This document shows, piece after piece, positions 23,681 through 34,200 of a stretch of 64,000 bases of DNA; positions within the stretch are counted from its first letter, which is position 1, and the number at the start of each line of letters is the position of its first letter. The translations under genes and the position numbers were made by a program. This DNA comes from Medicago truncatula (Eukaryota > Streptophyta > Magnoliopsida > Fabales > Fabaceae): NCBI RefSeq assembly GCF_003473485.1, contig NC_053044.1, positions 51,748,091-51,812,090 of the forward strand, in the 5' to 3' direction. The notes beneath the pieces are model-generated. The model was not told the DNA's origin and did no database searches. It saw only the letters and a program-made list of their open reading frames with translations.

Positions 23681-25756
23681 CTAAAGTGGCAAGTAGGCGG
23701 CGATGTTATAAAATGCGGTTGGTATATGTCCACCACAATGTTTAATCATTTCGGTTTGAAGGCTTTTAATTTCCCTTTCAGTCCTTGCCCTTGCCTCTGG
23801 ATCCTGTCCTTCCCATTGTTTTGCTAGTAATTTGATCTGCTTCAAAAGGCTTTTCACCTGTCGTTAATTTTAAGATACGTTATATTAGCAAAAAGAAATA
23901 TTCATTTGATTTTACAGTACCAAATAAGTATAACACACAAGAAAGACTTTTACCTTTCTGTGAGGCCATCTGGGTAACCCTGCTTTACGACAAGTTTTCT
24001 TGAGAACTGTTGGACATAACTTAACTTTCTCATGATCTGCTGCTTCATCAATAGGTAGATGAAAGTAATCACATAAATCACTCAATTTCAGTTTTGCAGA
24101 TTTTTTCCTCTGTTCAATACAATAGGGTATATCAATTTTTTTTTTTAATAACATAAGTTACATAACATGCATGCAACTACGATATATTCATTATTTATTG
24201 TTCAAGAAAACATAAGATCGAGCAGTATATATTATTACTTGTTCTGAGAGGTTCCTAAGCGTTCCATTATCACCCATTTGCTCTTGCTCTTGCTCCACTT
24301 CATCTGTAAACATAAGAACCATTCAACCTTAACACAATGTCAGATGAATAAAAAGAAATAAAAATGATGATTAAATAAATACAAATACAGATACTAAATA
24401 CAAAAGTACTTTTTTTCCCTTTCTGTCGTGATTTCCAGGACAAACCTGAATTATTTTGAATAAGACCATCCATATTAATATCACTAAACCAATCCAATCC
24501 AGTGCAAAGAGTCTCATAAAATTCAGACATTGGATCTTGCATAAGAATGTATCCTGCTAAATGACGTTCCACACAGTACTGTGCCAAAAAAATCTTTATT
24601 TCACCAAGGCTTTTCCCACAAAAACTGTTACAAAAGTTTTCAATTGTTATTATTATTATTCAAATGTGACAATTTTAAAATCACAAAAAAATATATTAAA
24701 GAAATTAATGCAGAGTACTATACTAAGACTTGGAACATACTCAATCATTTGATAAACTGATGGGGCCCCATTAACAGGTATCTGATGGTGAATTGCATGT
24801 GTAATCAACGCCAACCTTCCATGAATCTCAAGCTTTTCAAATTGCATACCTATAAATAATTCAAATAAAGATATATATCAGAAACATGGGCATTAATTTC
24901 ATATTCATTAATTTTGGCCATATATATGATTAATTAAAAACTAACCATCAGTGTGTATGATTTCTCTGAGAACTTGACAACAACTGCAAAAATACGGGGT
25001 TACTGTGGGTGGCCATTGATTAAGTGCTCGCAGTTCGGTTTGGTTCAACAAAATGGGAATCTGAATTTCAGGTATACTTTGTTGTTGATTCTCATATATT
25101 CTTGATGAACTATCACCCACTTCAAGGCTATTTCTTCCAAATGAAAAATTAATACTGTTTTGATCATATTGATCTTGAACCATTGGAACAGAAAATGTTT
25201 CATTTGTACTACCATTTCCATGTTGTTGTAACATAACATCCGAAAATGAATCAGTATTACCACCCTGCCCTTGTTGAATATATTCATGGTGATTTTCTGG
25301 TGGTACTAAATTGTACATATAAGGATCATTACAACCACCATGCACTTGTTGAATATGATGATCATTTTCTGGTGATTCTAAATTGTAAGCAAATGGATCA
25401 TTATTACCACTATGATTCTGTTGTGGCAATACATTGGAATTAAATGGATCATTTCCATTATTACTATTACCACCATGTCCATAGTAATTTTCTTGGGATG
25501 GTGGACTGGAAAAAACATCATTAAAGTTACTAACTATTCCAACTCCTTGAAGATTTTGGTGGGGTCCATTATTTTTATTAATGGATAAATTGATATGCTG
25601 AGTTTGTTGGGACAATGAAGTGGGACCCACATTGTTGTTATTGTTATCAATGGATAAATCTGCTAGTGTTGGGTTACTCATATTGAAGAAACTTGGGTCA
25701 AGGGAATTTTCGAAACAGTCAAACATGAGATCTTCATCTTCCATACTTGGATTCAT
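23681..25756 (-). CDS. RWP-RK domain transcription factor (RKD type) with Asn-rich N-terminus
   Basis: Six exons (24946-25756, 24741-24849, 24410-24624, 24239-24303, 23954-24109, 23681-23857) keep phase and give ~510 residues. Residues 1-230 are rich in Asn, Gln and His with a degenerate internal repeat (NDPFAYNL...PEN...IQQ). Residues ~240-350 carry the conserved RKD upstream region: LREIIHTDG, KLEIHGRLALITHA, QMIDFCGKSLGEIK, YCVERHLAGYILMQDP and FYETLCTGLDW. Residues ~405-452 are the RWP-RK DNA-binding domain, with LSDLCDYFHLPIDEAA, CPTVLKKTCRKAGL and RWPHRK. A basic/helical tail (VKSLLKQIKLLAKQ) follows. RKDs act in the nucleus, with roles described in gametes, egg cell identity and embryogenic state. 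At 510 residues it is longer than most RKDs because of the N-terminal arm. A TATA box lies ~190 bp upstream. Confidence 0.9.
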
Positions 25757-25940
25757 TTTTTTTTTTTATAATTTTTTTTTAAAATTTACGTTGGTTGAAA
25801 CAAAATTATGGAATGGTGATGATGGCAGTAGCGGCGCTAGAAGAAGATGAAAGCGCCGCCACTGATGAAAGTTTAACAGAATTCGTTGGATTGTGAAAGT
25901 GAAAGGAGAATGAAAAGAATTTTTCAGAATGAGATGGAGA

Positions 25941-25948
25941 TTATATAA
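25941..25948 (-). promoter_or_regulatory. Probable TATA box of the RWP-RK gene
   Basis: TTATATAA-type sequence about 185-190 bases upstream of the start codon, on the minus strand. The distance implies a 5' UTR of roughly 150 bases. Confidence 0.45.
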
Positions 25949-27280
25949 GGGTGAAAGAGGTGCAATTGGCGGTTAATTACCGTTTGAAAATGCATGAAGT
26001 CGTTTCAGTTGGGATTTTTGAAAAACGTGATTATTTGATTTCGGCTTCACTAACAAAACCACGTTTCAATTTTTTTTGACAGGTACCAGGTTTCAAATTG
26101 AATTCGAAAATTTTCAGGCAAGTAAACCATTTTGTGTGAAAATAAAATAAAATTTAGACACTAAGACAAAATGGTGATATTCCTTTTTTATCATGTGTTT
26201 AAATAATTTTCATTAAAAAAATCGATTTGTCTCAAATAGGTCTAAAATTTGTGGTTCACCTAACTCAACTGGTAAAAATATTGTAATTATTAAATCGAAC
26301 GATGTGATCGGGTTTGAACCTCGACTTCTCTATTTATATATGTTTCTAATAGTTATGGTCATTTCATTTATCTACAACAAAAAAATTTCTTAAATTTGTA
26401 ACAAAAATACATTGAGAATATATATACCAGATTTGGGTCCAAACATAAACCACATCGGTCACGTTAGAGTAGGACTCCAAATTTTTTATGATACAGACCG
26501 ATGCCTAGTTTACCGGTGTGAAGTGATCATTGTTCAATCTTGTTGGATGTGTTCCCGCGTAAGGTTTCCAATTGTCTCATGAACGACATAGATAAAAACC
26601 AAACGTAATCGTACGATCACTGTATTTTTTAACATCAAAATACATATATCATATGTGATAGTATGTGTTTATCTATATCTTTTTATCAATTGTATTTGTC
26701 ATCAAAATTTTGATGATCGAAAAAATTCTCTATTAAAATAGGGACATCACACTTTTACCTAATATCTGAAATTAGAAGTATGGTTCACATTTTTTTTTAT
26801 ATAACATCTCTTATACGTTCAACTTTTAACCATATCACAAAAGATTTGCAACAATATGTTTTACTTTTTTTTAAGGAAAATTTGTCTGCTACTTAAAATT
26901 GAGCATTATCAATCATTGAATAATTCGGCAATTGATATTTTGATTTTGGTTACTGTATTATCAGTATGAAGTTTTCATGACAGTTTAACGGTGTTTTGTT
27001 TCCTGATAAGGGAACTTGAGAGACACGTAAGGCGAATTTTCTCCTCACGTCTGAATTTTGTTCATATGTAATGTTAAGATGCATATATCGAACCCTTAAC
27101 CACTTGCACAAGAAGTTAATGTCCCTTACAACTTAAACTTTTATTTTTTTGAAGAAGGCAAAATAAACCACTGAAAATGACACCGAAAATATCGAACATA
27201 TGATCTAAAGAGTAGCACATTTCAAAGTCTCAAGTAAACATCACCCGATCAACCCACCTTTCTTACTTAAACTAAGGAAA
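25949..27280. other. Intergenic stretch upstream of the RWP-RK gene
   Basis: AT-rich, without a coding signal. It contains a SINE-like remnant at 26251-26335, described separately. No other bounded element was found. Confidence 0.45.
26251..26335 (+). mobile_element. SINE-like tRNA-derived remnant
   Basis: It shows an A-box-like CTAACTCAACTGGT and a B-box-like GGGTTTGAACCTC at tRNA-like spacing, in decayed sequence. No tail or target duplication could be assigned. Confidence 0.45.
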
Positions 27281-27452
27281 ATGTTAACGAGTGCTCCGGG
27301 GCACTCTTTAAGGACCATAAGTAGTAGGTATTTATGAAAAAACATGTAATCAATGTATTGGAAATCGAAACATTTGACTTTTTAAAAAAATAATTACTTA
27401 TTTTAGAATGCTTAAAGAGTACCCCTGAATACTCGTTAACAAGACCCTTAAA
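27281..27452. mobile_element. Small foldback MITE
   Basis: The left end AATGTTAACGAGTGCTCCGG and the right end (reverse complement of ACTCGTTAAC) are inverted copies around a GCACTCTTTAAG/CTTAAAGAGTAC pair. Related, more decayed sequence occurs near 18924, 40530-40675 and 43889. Confidence 0.6.
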
Positions 27453-27480
27453 CTAATTCATTGTTGGTCAATAATTAATA

Positions 27481-27878
27481 GGCTTAATGATGTGATTAGT
27501 CCTTGCAATTAGACATCATTTAAAAATTCGTCCCTGTAATTGCTAATCCTGGCAATTTAGCCTTGCAATTGTTAATCATTTAAAATTTGGTCCTTGGACC
27601 AACTTAATCACTGCCACGTCACTAATTTGATGACGTGGCAATCACTGTCACACATGAAATTCCAATTTTGCCCTTAAGAAGAGGACAAAATATTGAAGAA
27701 AGAATTAGAAACCCAGGGGTAAATTTGGAATTTCATGTGGCGTGGCAGTGATTAAGTGGGGAGAGGGACGAAATTTTAAATGATTAACAATTGCAAGGCT
27801 AAATTGCCAGGATTAACAATTACAGGGACGAATTTTTAAACGACGCCTAATTGCAAGGACTAATCACATCATTAAGCC
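27481..27878. mobile_element. Mutator-like foldback MITE with identical ends and 9-bp duplication
   Basis: The terminal 20 bases GGCTTAATGATGTGATTAGT are identical on both ends. The arms stay complementary for most of the 398-bp length, with paired TGCCACGTC / GGCGTGGCA and CAATTGCAAGG segments. The 9-bp repeat TAATTAATA flanks it exactly (27472-27480 and 27879-27887). It is non-coding. Confidence 0.85.
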
Positions 27879-28233
27879 TAATTAATATCATATGCACCTA
27901 TCTTTGTTTTTAAAAAACACAAAAGTAGTTGAAATATTGATTTAGATCTTCTCAGTTTTTTTTCTTTCTTTCTCAGATTACATAAAAGCACGTCAGAGGA
28001 ACTAAATTCATCAAAATTGAGAAGGGATATAGTAGTGAGGAAACAAACTAGACAATTTCTAGAAAGAATAATATACTCGCTATGAAAAAAACTCTAAGCA
28101 ATGGCCAAATTCTAGGTGTCACTAAATGTATTACATAAATCGATGAACGTTTCATCTGTGGGGGAAAATGTAGCACAAGTGAACATAATCAATGGAAGAA
28201 AACAAAACAAAAATATATATCTGAAATGTAAAA
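27879..28233. other. 3' flank of the glycosyltransferase gene
   Basis: AT-rich space with no coding signal. It presumably includes the 3' UTR of the minus-strand GT14 gene. Confidence 0.4.
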
Positions 28234-30027
28234 TCAATTGAATTGCATTAACTTTGGAGCATATCTAACCAATATATCCAAAGCATGAGGAGTGAACTTC
28301 CTTGCAAACAAATGACAAATGGATGTCCTTCCATTGTGCTCACAAGTGCTTCCAAACCTCAACCTCTCCAAAAATTCAGTAGTCACATCTTTTCCTGTAA
28401 AACTTGAAGGATGGGGTCCACCTTTTGACCAATCAACCCAAGTTAAAGTCCTATTAGAATTTCTCTTCCCAAATTCGTTGCTAATAAAAGTTGGCAGGTA
28501 ATGTTCATCACTATAGCATGGAGTGTTGCAATACTTTTTGAACATAGAAAAATATGTCTTGTCAGAAACTATGTGAAGTCCAAGGTAACGGTCAATTTGA
28601 AACCATTGAGACCCTTTTTTCCATTGTGAATTCTTAATCTCATTGGCTTCCACAAAGGTTTCATTTGAGTTCATTAGATAAGTATAAATTGTGGAGAAAT
28701 TGAACAATGGTATACATGATTCTGAAAGTAGTACAAATCTTTGGTTTGAGAAATCAAGCAATGCATTTGCTAGTAGACGCCTCTCTGCCTCTATCATGCT
28801 AGTCTCACCCCACTTTACCTCCTGCATCAACAATACAAAATTATATTCCGACTTTAATTATTTTTATTTATAAGTTATTTCTATAATAAAAGATAATATA
28901 AAGTCAAATTGTTTTTCTGTAAGCTATAAATTGTTTTCATAAATTATCATAGAGAAATTGTGAAATTACCTCTCAAAAAACTTGTGAAATTAAGATACAC
29001 ACAAATTATGATAATGCAATAGTTGTTTACGTAACTCTCTCAAATAGTTTCAGAGGCTTATAATAAGTCAACCAAACCAAGTCTATGTTAAAAAAATAAA
29101 TAAATAGAAAAGTGCTAAATAGTACTCCGTATGATGGAACTTGGAAAGTCAATAACGAAAATATATGAATATAAGTGTTAATTTATTATTGGATGGTCAA
29201 TTAACTATTCCACATTTTGGGGAATACATGTGAGAGTGAACAAGCCTTTTGCACTAAAAAATGAATAAGTTTGTCATACTAAAGGAAAATGTTTCAATAT
29301 GAACTAAGTATTGGAGACTAAAATATAATCGAGAATCAGAAACATGACAAATACCGCTACAATTGTATGTTTTTTTGTGAGACATAAAAATAACAAAGTC
29401 TCAAGAAAAAGAGGATCTTTGAATGTGTACCTTGCTTGGGATTCTTCGGCCATGAAACACAGATCTTTCATTGTAAACCGTTTGATTGAAAGATGGACTT
29501 GGATGAATGTAGATTGAATACATCCCTTCATTTCCTTTGAAGAATTTCTCCCAAAAAGGAGCTAACAAGACGGGACCTTTTGTCAAAAACATAAAGGCAA
29601 TCTTTGGTGTTTGATTGAACGGAGGTTCGTGAATCATAGAAATCAACGAAGTTCTTCGAAACAATTCATCATCGTTCATATCATGTGTAACCATTGGAAT
29701 CTTCGAGTAATCCTCCAAACTATTTTCATTGATTGAAAATTTTGTTTGGTTGTTTTGATAATGTGATTTTGTTGAGTTGTTGGATGAGATTGGAGGAGGA
29801 GAAAAATGAGAAGGTTCATTGAAGATAAGGGGTGGATTTTGGAGTTGTTGCAATTGAATGTTGAATGAAAATGTTTTGGCACAAAAAGTGAGTGTAATAC
29901 CAACAAGTAAACAACAGCAGCAAAAAGCTAGGTTAAAAGCAAAGAAGTTACGGGAATATAGTTTAGCAATGAAAAACTTTAGATACGAGGTTATGCTTTG
30001 TTGATCCTTATTGTTCTCCATGGTCAT
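28234..30027 (-). CDS. GT14-family glycosyltransferase (core-2/I-branching enzyme-like)
   Basis: Two exons on the minus strand (29431-30027 and 28234-28821) separated by a ~609-bp intron, phase 0, giving about 394 residues, which is usual for the plant family. A type II membrane anchor lies at about residues 30-52 ([20 protein letters not shown]). A Pro/Asn-rich stem follows. The catalytic region begins near [12 protein letters not shown] and includes [18 protein letters not shown] and [17 protein letters not shown]. It continues with [32 protein letters not shown] and [17 protein letters not shown], all hallmarks of the Branch/GT14 fold. Such proteins sit in the Golgi. Some plant members are glucuronosyltransferases acting on arabinogalactan proteins, but this copy cannot be assigned a donor or acceptor from sequence alone. 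The first Met ([10 protein letters not shown]) was taken as the start. Confidence 0.9.
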
Positions 30028-31242
30028 GGGAGAAAAATAAAAATGGAAGAGAATTTGTGTTGCAAGTATGAATTGATATTTTGTATTGAGTTTTTAACAT
30101 TACATGTCAAACAAAAAACGTGTGTGAGGCAGAGAGCACTGATAAAGCTTGAATTTTCCCTTAAAAAATACTTTGATTGATACCAAAATTGATACCAAAA
30201 CAATACTAATAATGATATTGTGTATTTTACCATTATTACATAAGATATGGAACATAAATGTTTTTCTTTTTCCTTTTTAGAGAAATATGGGACAGAACGA
30301 TAAAATTTGTTTTATAAACAAAAAATGGTTTATTGATTAAATGAAATTATATATTAAACAGTTTCTTCTTCTTTTTTTTTTTTCTCACCGATTTTTATGG
30401 AAAAACATAGTCTAATTAAATGCAATAATTTGTTATAATTAAAATGCCTTATAGAAAAATTAATGTCATTAAAAAGATTACAAATTAAAATAAAAAAATT
30501 GATCTCAATATAGAAAGTACAAAACTCTACAAATCAAATTCACCAACTAAAAGTAATATTATTGTTTCCTTAAAAAAAAAAAAAAAAAGTAATATTATTG
30601 TTTGTCACACTTCAACATGCCTCCTGATGGTCTTTTATATCCTTTAAAGATGGATGCAGCAGTTGAGACATTTTTACCCAGAGAGTAGTTTATATTTGTT
30701 TTTCTTTGCTTGTTCTGTTCTGTTATTTTCTTTTCTTTTTTTTCCTTTAGCGTTGTATATGTATCCCAAAAAAAATTCACCAACTAAAAAATCTCAACAA
30801 ATCAAAGAAACGAAAATAATGTTACCACATTCTAAATTTAAATTTAAAAAGATTGCAAAATAAAAATACATTAATGGATGTTTCCTTTTCCATCTGAAAA
30901 CAAAATTCTTTTTTTCCTTTAGATAATTCAAATCTTGTTTCTTTTCTTTGGGTACAAATTTCAACCAGTGTAAAAATTGAAACTAAAAAAAAAAAAATAC
31001 ATTCAAAGGTGTTACATAATATGTCTTCTAGATAATTTATCTTTTTTTTTGTTTGTGTTAAATTAGTTTATCATATTTTCAATTGTGAACCATCGTTTTT
31101 CTTAGTCCCCTCGATTGAAATAGTGATCACCGAATAATGTAATTATAAATAATATTTTTCCCGACGAGATGACTGGAGGAAGGTTGAATTCATCAAACGA
31201 ATGTAAGAAAGGGTTAATATCTATCCAAAACTTAAAAAAGTG
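30028..31242. other. Shared upstream region of two divergent genes
   Basis: This space separates the minus-strand GT14 gene from the plus-strand omega-amidase gene and must hold both promoters. A 17-bp repeat AAGTAATATTATTGTTT occurs on either side of a poly-A run near 30552-30602, like a retroposition scar. The last ~100 bases (near 31143) contain a TATAAATA-like sequence upstream of the amidase. Confidence 0.5.
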
Positions 31243-34200
31243 ATGAAAGCGTTCGCAATATCATCGTCACTATTAGCATTGAAATCTTTGAATTTCAACC
31301 ACACTCGAAATCGAATCTCCAATAATCCCTTTCTTTTCTCCAACAAAACTCTCTTCTTTCGCCAAATCCACTCTTCCCCTTCTCCAATCATGGCTGCTTC
31401 ATCCATCAATTCAGAATTAGCACGTTCACCACCCGCAATTCCCTTGCCCACCCCACCTCTCACTAATGTAATTACATGTGTCATACACCTTTGATGCTAC
31501 CCTTAAAATGTAATTATTCTCTCTCCTCATCTTCTTTTCTTTCATTTCAGTTCAAGATTGGTCTCTGTCAACTCTCAGTCACCTCCGATAAGGACAAAAA
31601 CATCGCCCACGCACGCACTGCTATTCAAGACGCTGCTGCAAAGGGTGCTAAGCTCATTCTTCTACCAGTGAGTTTTTTTTTTTTTTTTTTTTAAATGTTT
31701 GTATTTGGAAATGCGATTTTGATTCTTCTGAAATTAATCTGTGTTTGGAATTTTGAATTTGTTAGGAAATTTGGAACAGTCCTTATTCAAATGATAGTTT
31801 TCCTGTTTATGCTGAGGATATTGATGCTGGTGGTGATGCTTCTCCTTCCACTGCTATGCTTTCTGAACTCTCTAGTTTGTTGAAAATTACCATCGTTGGT
31901 GGTTCTATTCCTGAACGTTCTGGAGATCGATTATATAACACTTGTTGTGTCTTTGGCACCGATGGAAAACTCAAAGCAAAGCACCGTAAGGTAGTGTTTG
32001 TGGGAATCTTGTCTCAATATTTGATTATCAAATTTATTGTTTTCCTATTTTGTGCAAAAAAGAAAATTTGTTGGTATAGGATATATTGAAGTGGAATGGA
32101 ATAGGCTATTTAGTTTTAAAAAAATTGATTTTACATCATTCCATATGATTTCACTCCTATACCAACAATCCAAACATACCCTAAGCGATCAAAATGACTA
32201 TTTGCTCGATTGTTTTAGTTTATATGCTAGCTTCTTATTGGAATTTTAATTTCATCACACCTGAAGAGAATTTGGATTGTGAGTCATACATGAATCGTTA
32301 TTAGCATTTTCTGCTTTATTATGTAATTTCTGATGTGCTGGTGGTGTCACTGCAGATACATCTTTTTGATATTGACATCCCCGGGAAGATTACCTTCATT
32401 GAATCATTGACTCTTACTGCTGGGGATACTCCAACGATTGTTGACACAGGTCTAATATGTTCTTAAACACCCATTTAGACATTTGTTTCCCAGTTTTATC
32501 TGTTTCAGTATAGATGCACTCCTTTATTCTACCACTGTGTTTGTGATCAATCATGTATGAGTAATGTATATTCAAAATACAAAAAATGTTCTTAATATCG
32601 AATGGCTGCAGATAAGCATGAAGAAATGAAAATGAAAGTTGTTATCCGTATGGTTGTACAATTCGATTAACCTCTTGATATAATCCCTAGCTTCTTACAC
32701 TCTTGCATAAGTCATATTGAACTTAATTGCCAAGTGATCTTACCTTATGTGAAAATAGTGATTGACTGTCTCTATGAAGGATAACTTTGTTGAAACTAGG
32801 TCTCTCCGTAAAATTTGAAGAGTATGTTCACTCAAGGTGTGTTTTTATTTAGTTACGGGAAGGAATATTTATGAAGAAATGTATATGTAGAAGAAAACGA
32901 CATAGTCATATGCCACAAGAGTGATCTAATTTTTAATTCTTTATGATTATTGTTTTCTTGGCATCGATTTTCCATGTTTTAGTAAACTAATTGCAATAAT
33001 GGGATGATTCATACAGAGGTTGGACGCATTGGCATAGGCATATGCTATGACATTAGGTTTCCAGAACTAGCAATGATATACGCTGCAAGAGGTTTGTCTT
33101 TTCCATTAATTTGCTCAGAAACAATTATCTTGTTCCACCTCCATTTGATTGGGAATGATTTGTGTTTTCCAATGTTTTTCATTCATGCTTCTTAATAAGT
33201 TATTTTAGCATTGATGGAGTAACAATTTTTTCCTATGGGGGTGGATACCATAAAAGAAATTGGTTCAGATGCTTTTGTGTAATTCTTATTTTGGGATATA
33301 CTAAACAACAACAACCAAGCCTTATCCCACTAAGTAGGTTTGGCTTTGGGGATATACTAAAATAAACTTATTTATTCTTTGGTATGATATTGCTTTCTCT
33401 TTATCATGTGTAATCTGTCAATTATTAATATAATCTGTGAAAACTGTAAGCTTTCCTTGAGATTAATTATCCAGTTGAGTTGATTTGTTTCCAAACTTGA
33501 ACTGCATTGTTATTATTTTTCTTGTTCTTTAGCTTTGGGGGACTTACAATATTCAGCTTTTGGCTTCAGGTGCTCACTTGCTCTGCTATCCTGGGGCTTT
33601 TAACATGACAACTGGTCCATTGCATTGGGAGTTATTGCAGAGGGCAAGGTAATTACAAATACAACGTAATGATTATTTGAGAACCTGAAACAAATATTAT
33701 ACTACAGATTCTTTGAAATTTTATATTCTTATACGATTTCTTTAGGTTTCCAGAATGCTATTTTCTTGTGATAGGAGCAAAAAAACTGTATTGAGTTTTA
33801 AGGTTTTCATGGGGTAAACTCTCTTGTACGTAAGCAAAGTTCTTCTTAGCAACATAGAATACTCAAAAGAAGATGCCGCAACAACTAGAACATACTGTCA
33901 TATTGGGCCTAAGCCAATTAACCTAACTCCAAAATTCTGTTAGCTTCCCTCATTCCAGTCATCACCTCCTAATTCACTTTTTCGTTGCTATCATCATTGT
34001 AGAATTTCCCTCCCTAATTCTTGTTTCTTTTTTCATTACTCTCCTTGTTTAATTTTTCGTTACTCTCAATCTGTTACTTTTCCTCCACCACTTCCTCTTT
34101 GCACATAGCAGCGTTTATCCCCTCCCGTTTCTGTGTGGCCCATCAGTATGCCAGATGCTTGCCAGAAATAACCACTATAAACCCGACTCTTTTGTAAAAT

